Source: Labilibaculum sp. (GTDB lineage Bacteria; Bacteroidota; Bacteroidia; Bacteroidales; Marinifilaceae). From it: a DNA stretch of 64,000 nucleotides. Below, one piece after another: positions 16,690 through 27,202 of this stretch. The notes under the pieces were generated by a model. It saw nothing but the letters and a program-made list of their open reading frames with translations. It did no database searches and was not told where the DNA came from. Position numbers and translations under genes: made by a program. The DNA is taken from contig NZ_OY761461.1 of assembly GCF_963664555.1 (NCBI RefSeq), positions 3,699,769-3,763,768 on the forward strand. The letters are read 5' to 3'. How positions within the stretch are numbered: position 1 is the stretch's first letter; every line of letters begins with the position of its first letter.

Positions 16690-19600
16690 TTAAAATCCCA
16701 ATTCAACACCAAAAGTTACGGTCGAACTGATCGGGTAAGCAGAATAATCCAATCCTGGAGTCAGCGCACCATATTTACCAACTGAAACCTCCGGATCGAA
16801 TCCTGTGTACTTCGTCCAGGTAAACAGGTTTTGTCCTGATGCATACACACGTGCTTTGTTGAACATTGTTTTTTTCAACAAATTCTTATTGAAATTATAT
16901 CCCAGACTTACTGTCTTCAATCTGATGAATGATCCATCCTCTACAATACTGGTTGAAACCAAATTACCTGCAGCAGGACCTCCGAGAATATTATTCTCTC
17001 CACGAATAATATGAATATCATTTGTTGGATTATTAGGAGTATAACGATCAGCAACTGAGGCATAATAATTATAGTTGGATCTTAGCTCAGGATTTTCGAA
17101 ATCAATACGGTTTGCATTCAACACATCATTGCCGTATGACCACTGAAAGAAGATCGATAGATCAAATCCTTTGTAACTGAAGTTATTGGTGATACCTCCA
17201 AAGTGCTTTGGCAGTGGATTACCAATTACAGTCCGGTCTTTCTCATTGATGGTTCCATCATGATTCAAATCTTTAAACTTAACTGCTCCTGGAATAACCT
17301 GCTTATTTCCATTGTCAGCAATTCCGTCTTTCAACACATAACCAGTACCATTTTCGTAGTTAAAATCATCAACCTGATACAATCCTTCAGAAATCAAACC
17401 ATAAATCTGACCAACCGGCTGTCCTACTCTGGTTAAGTATTCGTATTCGGAATATTTGAAATAATAATCAGCATTCCAAGGCAAATCTGCCTGACCATCA
17501 TTTAAAGCAATACATTTATTTCTGTTGAAGGAGATGTTGAATGATGTGCTCCACTTAAAGTTCTCATTTTCGATATTACGGGATGTAAAACCAAATTCAA
17601 GTCCTTTGTTCTCAACCTCTCCAATATTTCTCCATGCACTGTTAAATCCTGTACTTGGTGCAAGATCTGCATTGATCAGCAAATCTTTAGTATTCTTCTT
17701 GTATAAATCCAAAGTAAGACTCAAACGGTCATTAAAGAATGAAGCATCCATACCAAGATTGTATTGTGTAGTGGTTTCCCATTTCAGATTTTTATCAGCT
17801 ACATTTTGATGTTCTACACCTTTCTGATAGCTGCCTCCAAACTCATAACCGCTGTATTCACTAACACCCATCTGAGAAAAAGCACTGTAATCACCTACCT
17901 TATTGTTTCCTGTCTCACCCCAACCTGCTCTCAACTTAAGATTAGAGAAGAAATTTAAATCCTTAATGAATGACTCCTCAATCAATCTCCATCCTAAGGA
18001 AACAGCAGGAAAATAACCCCATTTGTTATCTCCAAGGAAACGTGAAGAACCATCGGCACGCATTGTAGCAGTAAATAAATACTTCTCTCTGAAAGTATAA
18101 TCCAAACGGGAAAAGTAAGAGATAATTGTACTTTTGCCTTTATAAGATACAGGCAGCAAAGGTGCTGTACCTAACTCCAATCCGTCAATTCCAAGACTTC
18201 CAATTGGCATTAATGTATTTGCTGATTCAAAAGAATCATACGTTTTTGATGACATTTCCTGACCAATTAAAGCATCAAATTTATGCCCGCCCGAAAGTGA
18301 CTTTTTATAATTCAACACATTTGAAGAAGACAGGATATAATAACGGCGATCTGTTAGTCTGCCGTTAATTCCTTTTATTCCGTATGTTCCTTCGTAAGTA
18401 TCCTTGCCCTGAAACAATGATTCACGACGCTGATCGGTAACATATCCGCCATTCATGCGCAAAGTCAACCCTTTAACCAATTCAAAATCAGCCGTTATAC
18501 TACTTCTAAACACATCCAATTCTTTTATTCTATCAGTGTTTGCAAGTGTTTTTACAGGATTGAAACGAAGATTATTTCTATCGTCCGGATCAACTCCGCC
18601 TTCCATACCATCATCATTTACAGGATCAACCGGACGGAATGAGATCGCATCTTTTAAAATACTCACACGGTTACTTCCTGAAACCGTTTCACCCTCTTGT
18701 TTGATGTGTGAGTAGTTTACATTGAATCCGATCTTGATTTTATCCGTTAGATTATGATTCAGCTTTAAGCTTCCATTGTATTTTTTGTAGCCGGTATGAA
18801 TCATCGTTCCTTCCTGGTTCATGAAATCCAATGAGGCATAATGTTTTGTTTTTTCGTTTCCGCCACTCATACTCACATTGTGATTTTGAATAATTGCTTC
18901 ACGGAAAATTTTATCCTGCCAATTGGTTGATTTTGCATCACGATACAATTCAGGATCAACCCAATGTTCTTTAAAGCTTTCCAAATAAGAGCCACCTTGT
19001 CCTACAGCAACTTCCTCCTGTAATTTTACAAAATCGTATGCACCCATTACATCCACACGGTTAGGGACCCATTGCACCCCAACTGAACTTCTGACATTAA
19101 TACGGGTGGGACCTGCTTTTCCACCTTTTGTGTTGATAATCACAACACCATTTGCTCCACGCGATCCGTAAATTGCAGTGGCCGAGGCATCCTTCAGCAC
19201 ATCAAAACTCTCAATATCACCAGTATTAATCGTACCGGCATCGAAATTCTCCATCGGAATTCCATCAATAACATATAAAGGAGAATTATCCCCGGTTACT
19301 GAATTTCCGCCACGGATTACAATTTGCATTCCCGAACCAGGAGTACCATCCGAAGCCATAACCTGCACCCCGGCCATACGACCCGCTAATGCCTGATCGA
19401 AATTAGCTACCGGTGATTTTGCCAGCTCTTCAGCTTTTACCGAAACAATTGCTCCTGTAACATCTTTAATATTCTTTTTCGCATAACCGACTACAACAAC
19501 CTGATCCAATTGCTGCATATCCGATGCCATTACAATATCCAAGTTGGTTTTATCTCCAATTGTAATCTGCTGCGTTTCAAAACCGATAAAAGAAACTACA

Positions 19601-19839
19601 ATAACAGCATTCTTACCTACATTGATCTGAAACTTACCATCAATGGAAGTTACGGTTCCATTTGTTGTTCCTTTTTCAAGGATACTAACTCCCGGTAATT
19701 CCATACCAGTATCGTCTAATACTGTCCCACTTATTAGTTTTCCTTGTGCATACGACAAAGAGGTCGTGAATGCAAGCACCAATACCAGTAAGTATTGTAC
19801 TGCATTTCTCATTCTATTTTTTGATTTAATGAAGTTCAT
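16690..19839 (-). CDS. SusC/RagA-family TonB-dependent outer-membrane transporter
   Basis: The 1049-residue protein has a signal sequence, a carboxypeptidase-regulatory-like domain (about 33-110, GTVLDDTGMELPGVSILEKG), and a plug domain containing DQALAGRMAGVQVMASDGTP and PLYVIDGIPMENF. A long beta-barrel follows, ending in a C-terminal strand with a final aromatic (VTFGVELGF). It imports oligosaccharides across the outer membrane using TonB energy, in complex with the SusD protein encoded downstream. There is no N-terminal anti-sigma-interaction domain, which fits control by the membrane regulators rather than an ECF sigma/anti-sigma pair. The gene starts 33 bases after the surface-protein gene at 19873. 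Confidence 0.96.
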   Translation of the reverse strand: MNFIKSKNRMRNAVQYLLVLVLAFTTSLSYAQGKLISGTVLDDTGMELPGVSILEKGTTNGTVTSIDGKFQINVGKNAVIVVSFIGFETQQITIGDKTNLDIVMASDMQQLDQVVVVGYAKKNIKDVTGAIVSVKAEELAKSPVANFDQALAGRMAGVQVMASDGTPGSGMQIVIRGGNSVTGDNSPLYVIDGIPMENFDAGTINTGDIESFDVLKDASATAIYGSRGANGVVIINTKGGKAGPTRINVRSSVGVQWVPNRVDVMGAYDFVKLQEEVAVGQGGSYLESFKEHWVDPELYRDAKSTNWQDKIFREAIIQNHNVSMSGGNEKTKHYASLDFMNQEGTMIHTGYKKYNGSLKLNHNLTDKIKIGFNVNYSHIKQEGETVSGSNRVSILKDAISFRPVDPVNDDGMEGGVDPDDRNNLRFNPVKTLANTDRIKELDVFRSSITADFELVKGLTLRMNGGYVTDQRRESLFQGKDTYEGTYGIKGINGRLTDRRYYILSSSNVLNYKKSLSGGHKFDALIGQEMSSKTYDSFESANTLMPIGSLGIDGLELGTAPLLPVSYKGKSTIISYFSRLDYTFREKYLFTATMRADGSSRFLGDNKWGYFPAVSLGWRLIEESFIKDLNFFSNLKLRAGWGETGNNKVGDYSAFSQMGVSEYSGYEFGGSYQKGVEHQNVADKNLKWETTTQYNLGMDASFFNDRLSLTLDLYKKNTKDLLINADLAPSTGFNSAWRNIGEVENKGLEFGFTSRNIENENFKWSTSFNISFNRNKCIALNDGQADLPWNADYYFKYSEYEYLTRVGQPVGQIYGLISEGLYQVDDFNYENGTGYVLKDGIADNGNKQVIPGAVKFKDLNHDGTINEKDRTVIGNPLPKHFGGITNNFSYKGFDLSIFFQWSYGNDVLNANRIDFENPELRSNYNYYASVADRYTPNNPTNDIHIIRGENNILGGPAAGNLVSTSIVEDGSFIRLKTVSLGYNFNKNLLKKTMFNKARVYASGQNLFTWTKYTGFDPEVSVGKYGALTPGLDYSAYPISSTVTFGVELGF

Positions 19840-19872
19840 TTTCCCAAATTAAGATTGTTCATATCAGTTCGT

Positions 19873-20550
19873 TTATTTACGAACGGCTGTAACTTTCACT
19901 TTTGACAGAAAACATGTTCTTGTCAAATTCTTTAAAGAGTTTCCACTATGTATGGAACGAAAAGCAATCACAATGCTTTTGCCCATATACTTTTTCAAAC
20001 TAATTGTCCTCTCAACGGCCTGATCTTGTTTATGGATACTTTCCAAATACAATTCATCCCACTGAGCTGTTTCCACATCGTCTGCGTAATTTTCCGAAAT
20101 CAATACTTTCAACTCATTAGCATGATCCGTTCCGTATTTGGAATAGGCTTCGATTAAAAGTTCTGCTTTCTTACAATTCTCAAGTCCGATAATTTCCGAT
20201 ACCAACCAGTCATCATTCACCTGTTTGCCGGGAACCATAACGACTCCTCTTTTCGGGCTCCCGTCAATATCGTTCACACTCCAGTTTCCCCATCTACCTG
20301 TCCATTTTTTATTGTCAGCCTGAACAGGCTCCCCTTTTAGACTAATGGCAGTAAAATTTCCTGTCTTTGTTTCTCCGGCAGCAGGATTTAGGTCTTGCCA
20401 GCCATCTTCAAAAATCACTACATTCCCTTTGGTTTTTTCCTTTTCTGCTTTCGATGCGGCAAAACCGGAAAAAGAATGCAGACAGGTGATAGATACCAGT
20501 AAAACTACTGGTATCATCCTTGTGATATATTGTTTCTTTGTAATATTCAT
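19873..20550 (-). CDS. Secreted DUF5017/choice-of-anchor-J-like protein
   Basis: The 225-residue protein has a signal peptide (MIPVVLLVSITCLHSFSGFA) and one beta-sandwich-like domain. That domain is clearly related to the C-terminal domain of the neighbouring surface protein at 20556-22397: both contain FEDGW, PAAGET, WGNWSV, NDDWL and SENYA-DV in the same order. It is thus a stand-alone duplicate of that domain. Members of this fold in Sus-type loci are thought to bind glycans or mediate surface attachment, but no activity is established from sequence. It starts only 5 bases after its paralogue ends, and susC follows 33 bases later. Confidence 0.75.
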   Translation of the reverse strand: MNITKKQYITRMIPVVLLVSITCLHSFSGFAASKAEKEKTKGNVVIFEDGWQDLNPAAGETKTGNFTAISLKGEPVQADNKKWTGRWGNWSVNDIDGSPKRGVVMVPGKQVNDDWLVSEIIGLENCKKAELLIEAYSKYGTDHANELKVLISENYADDVETAQWDELYLESIHKQDQAVERTISLKKYMGKSIVIAFRSIHSGNSLKNLTRTCFLSKVKVTAVRK

Positions 20551-20555
20551 CCTGC

Positions 20556-22397
20556 TTATTTTTGGGTTCCCATCACCTGGAAATTCAAGATATAACTTGT
20601 ACGTGTCAAGTTCGTAAGTACTCCAGCATCTGAATCAAGAAGGAAACTTTCGTGACGAAGTGCTATTGTAACAACTTTGCCATCAAACTTGCTTAGGTCG
20701 ATTACTCTGCTTTGAGCCTTTGTGAAATTAAAGAAAGTTTCGAAACTCACTTCTTCCCAAACGGCAGCGTCTACATCTCCGGCATAGTTCTCAGAAACCA
20801 ATAACCTGAGGGTATTATTTTCTGAAGTTCCATAGCGGGAATACCCTTCAAGATTAAGATATGCATTCACATGACTGGTCAAATCAACATCCGAAGCAAT
20901 CAACCAATCATCGTTCTCGGTTTTTTCAGGAATCATAACCGCTCCGCGAACAGTCGTACCATTCTGGTCAATAACAGACCAGTTTCCCCAACCGCGGGTC
21001 CATTTGTTATTTGTAGCTTGTTTAGGAGCTTCCTTCGCGCTGAACTCAATCATATTACCCAAACGTGTTTCCCCTGCTGCAGGCATCAGTTCATCCCATC
21101 CGTCTTCGAAAATGCTTTCAACAACGGCTGCTTTTACCGTAACGGCAATCACATTGGTGAATGTTGCCTCACCAGCAAGGTTCGCTGCAACTACAGTCAT
21201 AGGATAATCACCAATGGCCAGTGTATTTCCTTCAGGCAATGAAATAACACCTGTGGCTTCATCAATGGCAAATTCTCCATAATTATCAAGAAGCGAATAA
21301 GCAGGTGTTGAACCAGCAACCGCAGGCACATCAGTAGCAAATGCAAAACCTTGGTTCAGGGTATAATTGGTACTGGCATAAGTCAGATCAGTTGCAATAA
21401 TTGCCTGGATAGCGATAACCTCAAATGAAAGCGCATCGGCAAACTCAACACTACCGTGTTCGTTAGTCACAACTACAGTTAAACTATAGGTATCGATTGC
21501 CAATGTATGGCCTTCAGGCAATGATACAAGTCCTGTTGAAGGATCGATAGAGAAGGCTCCAAAATCATTCTTTAAAGAATAAGTAAACGGACCGGTTCCT
21601 TTACATGCGGCTTCCACTGATTGTTTAGCCTGTGTTTGCTGCACACCTAAATATGTTGTGGTAGAGTAAACAAGATCGTATGGTAAGGTTTGAACATCTA
21701 TTCTCACCACTTCGTCAAACGTTTGCTCACCTGTTACATTTGCTGCCACTACAGATAGTCTGTATTCTCCGGCTTCGATTTTAGAATCTGCGGCCAAAGA
21801 AATTTCACCCGTTGCGGCATCGATCATGAAATCTGAAACTTCAGACAAAGCAAAAGTAACAGGTTTCGTTCCTTTAAATTCAGGAATTGCCGTTTTCTGT
21901 CCTTCAACACCACGCACAATAATCTGATTCAACGGACTGTACTGTAATCCTTCAATTGCTGAAGGAAGAATCGTCAGCTCAAATGCGTTTGGGAAAATAA
22001 TCTCGCCTGCACCATTGCTCACTTTTATATCCAGGGAATAAGATCCTGCAATAAGTTGATTGCCGGCATTCAATTTTAGGATACCTGTTGTATCAACAAT
22101 TTGAAATTCACCATCAACATAAACACCACCATCTTCTGCTGTGCCTCCGGCAATTGAATAAATTGGTTGGCTATCGGAAAATACTACAGGTATTGCCGAC
22201 TCCATCACTTTTCCTTCATACACTTCTGTTACTGATGCGTAACGAAGATCACTTGGAGCCAAAAGCTCTTTGGCAGATTCACTTTCATCATCACATGAAA
22301 ATGTAACCACCGAAAGTAAGGCAAATATTATTGCCAGCCAATTGGATCCAAAACGCCATTTGCTTTTACAATCGTTTGAATAATTCATTGAATTCAC
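20556..22397 (-). CDS. Surface glycan-binding-protein-like lipoprotein with cadherin-like repeats
   Basis: The 613-residue product has a long N-terminus ending in lipobox TFSC (about 32-35), then four cadherin-like repeats of about 90 residues with the recurring FxIDxxTGxISLP motif (for example FSIDPSTGLVSLPEGHTLAI and FAIDEATGVISLPEGNTLAI). The C-terminal domain from about residue 435 (FEDGWDELMPAAGET) resembles DUF5017/choice-of-anchor-J and is shared with the next gene. By position (first gene of the SusCD operon) and architecture (lipid anchor, spacer repeats, terminal domain) it probably extends from the cell surface to capture polysaccharide. An internal ATG at residue 4 is an alternative start. 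Confidence 0.78.
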   Translation of the reverse strand: MNSMNYSNDCKSKWRFGSNWLAIIFALLSVVTFSCDDESESAKELLAPSDLRYASVTEVYEGKVMESAIPVVFSDSQPIYSIAGGTAEDGGVYVDGEFQIVDTTGILKLNAGNQLIAGSYSLDIKVSNGAGEIIFPNAFELTILPSAIEGLQYSPLNQIIVRGVEGQKTAIPEFKGTKPVTFALSEVSDFMIDAATGEISLAADSKIEAGEYRLSVVAANVTGEQTFDEVVRIDVQTLPYDLVYSTTTYLGVQQTQAKQSVEAACKGTGPFTYSLKNDFGAFSIDPSTGLVSLPEGHTLAIDTYSLTVVVTNEHGSVEFADALSFEVIAIQAIIATDLTYASTNYTLNQGFAFATDVPAVAGSTPAYSLLDNYGEFAIDEATGVISLPEGNTLAIGDYPMTVVAANLAGEATFTNVIAVTVKAAVVESIFEDGWDELMPAAGETRLGNMIEFSAKEAPKQATNNKWTRGWGNWSVIDQNGTTVRGAVMIPEKTENDDWLIASDVDLTSHVNAYLNLEGYSRYGTSENNTLRLLVSENYAGDVDAAVWEEVSFETFFNFTKAQSRVIDLSKFDGKVVTIALRHESFLLDSDAGVLTNLTRTSYILNFQVMGTQK

Positions 22398-22559
22398 TTT
22401 TTTATAAAGATTAGTATTAGGTTTTCATACATTACTCATCGTTTCCGAAAACGACTGCGTAAATATATCCCAGCTGAAAAATCTTAAGGTGATACTTTTA
22501 TTCAAAAAACATCCAATATCATTCAAACAGCTCACCTTGAACACCAAATACCAATGCGT

Positions 22560-22594
22560 CCGGACAATATTTGCATATCGCCGGACAATTTTGG
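22560..22594. promoter_or_regulatory. 21-bp-spaced direct repeat, candidate regulator binding site of the SusCD operon
   Basis: CCGGACAATATTTG (22560-22573) is repeated as CCGGACAATTTTGG (22581-22594), a direct repeat at 21 bp, about two helical turns. It lies 163 bases upstream of the first gene of the SusCD operon, in a 547-base non-coding region between that operon and the hybrid-regulator gene. AraC-type DNA-binding domains of hybrid two-component systems commonly bind direct repeats, so it is a candidate target for the regulator encoded at 22945-26970. The rest of the gap (22398-22944) shows no other gene. Confidence 0.5.
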
Positions 22595-22944
22595 ATGCAA
22601 AAATATTAAAGTCTTACAGTTCTCAAAGTTTTTATGACCAATGCACAACAAACGAGTTTTATCCAAACAAATTTAAAGGGGGAAACAATACGTAAATAGA
22701 AGATGATTCTGCATCAACAAATCAAGTAGAGGAAAGAAGAAAACAGTCTGTGTATTTTGAGCGTGAAGAACACATCAGCAAACGCCAAGTCTGTAAATAT
22801 GAGTTAAATAAAAAGAGAAATACAGTATTTGAAAGTGCTCTGCATTCCAACCTTCTGATTTACACAGGCAATTTCCGGCAAAGAAAAATGCTCTTCAATT
22901 AGAATTAAGAGCAACCCATGAGTGATAGTATGAACACTGCGAAT

Positions 22945-25900
22945 TTACACCTCCCCTTTCGCGTAACGGGAAGGAGTTATTCCAAATTGATCACTAAAGC
23001 ACTTACTAAAATAGCGCGGAGTTGTAAATCCAACAGAATAAGCCACCTCTGAAACACTAACTCCGGATTCGGACCGAAGCATGAATGCAGCCTTTTTCAA
23101 TCGGCTGCTCAATATAAATTCATTAGGTGTTTGTCCGGTAATCCCCTTTATTTTAGCGTATAAACTAGTTCTTCCAAGGCACAGTTCTTTTGCAAACAGG
23201 TTCACATCAAACTTTGAATTATCCAAATGCTTTTCAACAACTTCGGCTACTTTTTCCATTAGCTCGATATCGAGAGAATTTGTTGCTAATTTATTAATTC
23301 CTAAAGCAGGGTTTGTTAAAAACCTTTCCTGCAATAATTTTCTTGTATTGATTAAATTTCTGCATCTGGCCTGCAGCAACTGTCTGTTAAATGGTTTTGT
23401 GATGTAATCATCGGCTCCAATTTCCATTCCTTCAAGTTTATATTCCAAAGCATCTTTGGCAGTTAAAAGAACAACAGGTATATGACTGGTTATAAGATCA
23501 GTTTTCAACTTCCGGCACATTTCTGTTCCTGTCATCACAGGCATCATAACATCACTAATTATTAAATCCGGCTGATTCTCAATCGCTCTTTCCAAACCAA
23601 GCTGGCCATTCTCTGCTGCAATCACATTGTACTCATCAGCAAAAAAGGAGATCAATAAATCGCGCAGCTCAGCATTGTCTTCTACAATTAATAAACCGGC
23701 AGACTTTGGCAAAAGATTATCCATCTGTTTTTCAGGATCAACTGATTCCGAGATCTCCTCGGTAAGCAGTGCTGAATGCGAACTTATTTCGAAAGTTTGC
23801 TGCTCATCAAAAACCACTTTTTCGTTTTGGAAATGATCCTTCCCTAATGGCAGGTAAACTTCAAAGCAGGAACCTTCGTTCACTTTGCTTTCTACTTTTA
23901 TTTTTCCACCATGCTCATCTACAATTCCCTTTGTTAATGCCAAACCAATACCAGACCCCAAATACTGGTGTTTTTGTTTATTTATGTTATCAACCTGATA
24001 AAAGCGATCAAATATTTTATCAATATATTCCTCCGGCATTCCTGATCCTGAATCGATTACCTTCACAACAACTTCAGTTGATGAAGAATCAACCATTAAA
24101 TAAACAGATCCATCTTCGGGGGTAAATTTGAAAGCATTTGAGAGCAAATTAAACAATACCTTCTCTAACTGACGGGCATCGAACCAAAGTAGAATGTATT
24201 TTTGATGGCACACCATTTTATAGTTAATCCTTCTTTTTACAGCATACTCACTAAATGATTCAAAAACAGCCTTGGAAAAGCCGATAAAATCATACTGGTT
24301 AATATGCAATTTCATGTGTCCCAATTCCTGTTTTCTAAATTCAAGAAGCTCATCAACCAACTTCTTCAATCGAAAGGAATTTTTGTAAGCTACAACTATT
24401 TTATTATGAATTTTTGATGCAATTTCCGACTCATCCAACAAACCTTCCAACTGACCCAGTATTAAGGTAAGAGGTGTTCTAAACTCGTGAGATATATTTG
24501 TAAAAAATCTAAGCTTAGAATGATTCAACTCTCTTATCCGCTCTTTATCAATCTGTTCCTTCTTGAGATTCTCTTCTAAAAGTGCTTTCGATATTAGCAT
24601 TCTATTGATGTAAAACAGAACCGCCAAAACAATTGCCAGATAAATTAAATAAGCCCACCAAGTATTATAAAAGGGTGGATCAATACTAATATCCATACGG
24701 GTATCTGCTCCAATACTTCCATCCCGATGTTTTTCCCTTACTCTAAAAGTATAATTCCCCGGTTTAAGATTGGTGTAACTCACGGTTCTCCGGTACCCGG
24801 CATCAACCCATTCTGTATCGAACCCCTCCATTTTATACAAATATTGGGATTTGTTCGCTTTTAAATAATTGAAAGAAGTAAAATCAAAAGAAATCACTGA
24901 ATGTCTGTAATTCAGACTGATTTTCTTTGTATAGGCCAAAGTCTGACTCAGAATTTCTGTTTCGTCATTGGGTTTCACTTCCTTATTATTCACCCGAAGG
25001 GCCGTGAAATAAAGTGGATGAGTAATGCTTTGATTTTGCAATTCCTTTTCGTAAAAAGACACCATCCCATGAATGCCACCGACAAAAACTTCGCCATCAC
25101 TTGTAATGTAAAGCCCTCTCTCATTGATTTCACTTAAAGGAAATCCATTCTCATAATCATACCCCCTAAAACTATTCTCTTCCACATCGAATCTACTGAT
25201 TCCTTTGCTGGTAGCAACCCACAAAAAACCATATCTTGATTCTGCAATTCCATAAATAAAATCGGAAGGCAAATCGTACTCGCTGCTTGAATAAGTAGTG
25301 AAGCTGTTGTTTTCAGGATGATATCGATTCAACCCTCCTCCAGCGGTAGCCACCCATATTCTTCGCATATGATCCTGATAAATCTGGTAAACAGAATTGC
25401 TGCTGATACTTTTTGTATCGTGAGGATTTTTGCGAAAATTACTTAAAGACCCGGTATTTAAATCAAGTACGCTTAAACCCTTTGTTTCAGAACCAATCCA
25501 CAAACACTCATTTTTGTCCAAAAGCAGGGCCAATATTTTCTGCCCAACAAGCTTTCGTTCTTCCTCATCTTCAAAAAAATCTGTAAAATGTTCACTGACC
25601 GGATCAAACAAAATAACTCCTTGGTTCGTTCCCAGTAATAATTTCTTTTTGTATGGAATTATTGCTGATATCACATTGCTTGGAATGGAAAGAGGCTGAT
25701 TTTCATCCTTTAAATATTTCTTAATGCGTTTGCTTTTTATATCCAACACATTTAAACCGCCTAAATGTGTTCCAATCCATAAACAATTTTCCTTGTCGAG
25801 ATATAAGCTCTTCGCATTATTATTGGATAAACTGGTACTGTTATCCCCTTTCGTGATATAAGTGAAAGTATTATGTTTCCGATCATAAAAATTAACCCCT

Positions 25901-26970
25901 CCTCCTTCTGTTGCAATCCAAAGATTCTTGTTGTCATCTTCCAGCATGGATCCAACCACTCTGTAGTTAATTGATTTATTCTGGTCTGGGTCAGCTACAA
26001 AATATCGGAAAATATTCGTCCTTGGATTATAGATATTTACACCGCCAAAATAAGTTCCAATCCATATACTGCCTTCCTGATCGCGAAACATTGTATAAAT
26101 GGAATTGTGACTTAGCGCATTGGGGTTTTTATCCGATTGGTAATAATTGGAAAATTGTTTCTTTTCCAGATCAAGTACACTAACACCCAAAAAAGTACCA
26201 ATCCATATTCGTCCTTGCTTATCTTCGGTAATGTCGCGAACTACATCATGCGGCAAACCGGAATTTTTATTATAATGAGCTGCTATACTATCATTTTGAA
26301 GGCAATATACTCCATCTTCTTTTGTTCCTACCCAAATAATATCCTGTAAGCTTTTGTAGATGCAGGAAATTTCTTTGTCTAATAGAGTTTTTAGCTCTGA
26401 TCCTTCATATGAATAGCTTAAAAGTCCCTTATCATCAGTGCCTAACAGCAATCCTCCATCTGAATCTTCATAAACAACGGTAATGTTAGTTTGCTCAGGT
26501 ACAATTTGTTTTTCAAGAGTATAAGTCCCTGTTTTTTCATCGAAACAGTACAATCCCTGTTTTGTCCCAACCCAGATATTTTCTTTTCCAACATAAAAGC
26601 AATTCACTTCGGAATTAGGATAATTTTTTAATTCTTCATTTTTTAAATCACGAACTGAAATGCCTTCAGAAGTGAGAATCCAAAGCTTATCGTTCTTATC
26701 AACCTGAAGATCCCGGATGTTGTTTCCAATCAAACTATTCGTATCTTTTCTATTGTGCCGGAATACCTCAATTTCGTAGCCATTGTATCGATTCAGACCA
26801 TCACGTGTTCCGATCCAAATGGTTCCCAAACTATCCTGTTCCAGGGCTGTTACAGAAATTTGTGACAAGCCATCTTTCAAATCCAAATGATCAAAATAAA
26901 CATCCTGACCAAATGAACTAAACACTCCCAGTAATAAAGTGAGTACAACAACAGCTTTTTTCATTTGCAA
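22945..26970 (-). CDS. Hybrid two-component system regulator (propeller, histidine kinase, receiver, AraC)
   Basis: The 1341-residue protein has a signal peptide, some 14 regulator-propeller repeats (SLGTIWIGTRDG and relatives), a Y_Y_Y domain, and a membrane helix near 770-790. A HisKA domain follows with phospho-accepting His in FFTNISHEFRTPL (about 830), then an ATPase domain (LLSNAFKFTPEDG, DSGSGMPEEYIDKIF). A receiver domain has the Asp in LIISDVMMPVMTG (about 1138), and an AraC helix-turn-helix ends the protein (ISEVAYSVGF-like: VSEVAYSVGFTTPRYFSKCF). All catalytic motifs look intact. Such proteins sense oligosaccharides in the periplasm and activate the adjacent utilisation genes. It lies upstream of the SusCD operon on the same strand, separated by 547 bases that contain the direct repeat at 22560-22594. 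Confidence 0.96.
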   Translation of the reverse strand: MQMKKAVVVLTLLLGVFSSFGQDVYFDHLDLKDGLSQISVTALEQDSLGTIWIGTRDGLNRYNGYEIEVFRHNRKDTNSLIGNNIRDLQVDKNDKLWILTSEGISVRDLKNEELKNYPNSEVNCFYVGKENIWVGTKQGLYCFDEKTGTYTLEKQIVPEQTNITVVYEDSDGGLLLGTDDKGLLSYSYEGSELKTLLDKEISCIYKSLQDIIWVGTKEDGVYCLQNDSIAAHYNKNSGLPHDVVRDITEDKQGRIWIGTFLGVSVLDLEKKQFSNYYQSDKNPNALSHNSIYTMFRDQEGSIWIGTYFGGVNIYNPRTNIFRYFVADPDQNKSINYRVVGSMLEDDNKNLWIATEGGGVNFYDRKHNTFTYITKGDNSTSLSNNNAKSLYLDKENCLWIGTHLGGLNVLDIKSKRIKKYLKDENQPLSIPSNVISAIIPYKKKLLLGTNQGVILFDPVSEHFTDFFEDEEERKLVGQKILALLLDKNECLWIGSETKGLSVLDLNTGSLSNFRKNPHDTKSISSNSVYQIYQDHMRRIWVATAGGGLNRYHPENNSFTTYSSSEYDLPSDFIYGIAESRYGFLWVATSKGISRFDVEENSFRGYDYENGFPLSEINERGLYITSDGEVFVGGIHGMVSFYEKELQNQSITHPLYFTALRVNNKEVKPNDETEILSQTLAYTKKISLNYRHSVISFDFTSFNYLKANKSQYLYKMEGFDTEWVDAGYRRTVSYTNLKPGNYTFRVREKHRDGSIGADTRMDISIDPPFYNTWWAYLIYLAIVLAVLFYINRMLISKALLEENLKKEQIDKERIRELNHSKLRFFTNISHEFRTPLTLILGQLEGLLDESEIASKIHNKIVVAYKNSFRLKKLVDELLEFRKQELGHMKLHINQYDFIGFSKAVFESFSEYAVKRRINYKMVCHQKYILLWFDARQLEKVLFNLLSNAFKFTPEDGSVYLMVDSSSTEVVVKVIDSGSGMPEEYIDKIFDRFYQVDNINKQKHQYLGSGIGLALTKGIVDEHGGKIKVESKVNEGSCFEVYLPLGKDHFQNEKVVFDEQQTFEISSHSALLTEEISESVDPEKQMDNLLPKSAGLLIVEDNAELRDLLISFFADEYNVIAAENGQLGLERAIENQPDLIISDVMMPVMTGTEMCRKLKTDLITSHIPVVLLTAKDALEYKLEGMEIGADDYITKPFNRQLLQARCRNLINTRKLLQERFLTNPALGINKLATNSLDIELMEKVAEVVEKHLDNSKFDVNLFAKELCLGRTSLYAKIKGITGQTPNEFILSSRLKKAAFMLRSESGVSVSEVAYSVGFTTPRYFSKCFSDQFGITPSRYAKGEV

Positions 26971-27110
26971 TATTTTAATTTCCTTAGAAACTTAAATTTA
27001 TAAATATTTCAGACAAGACACTAAAGCAAGGATGTACTCAAGTTTATCCAGTCTTTGAATTAAGATTATCTCAAAATTAATTATACAAACTAACAATTAA
27101 TTCAATGAAT

Positions 27111-27155
27111 AAAAAAAAGGCAAAGTCATTTTCAAAAGAATTCAACTTTGCCTTT
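27111..27155 (-). terminator. Rho-independent terminator of the kduI-kduD-DUF4861-transporter operon
   Basis: AGGCAAAGT (27118-27126) pairs with ACTTTGCCT (27145-27153). On the minus strand the stem is followed by eight Ts. It lies about 50 bases beyond the transporter stop codon. Confidence 0.8.
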
Positions 27156-27202
27156 AATCAAACAGATTAACAATTAGTTAATCGTCAATTATAAAATAAA
27201 TC

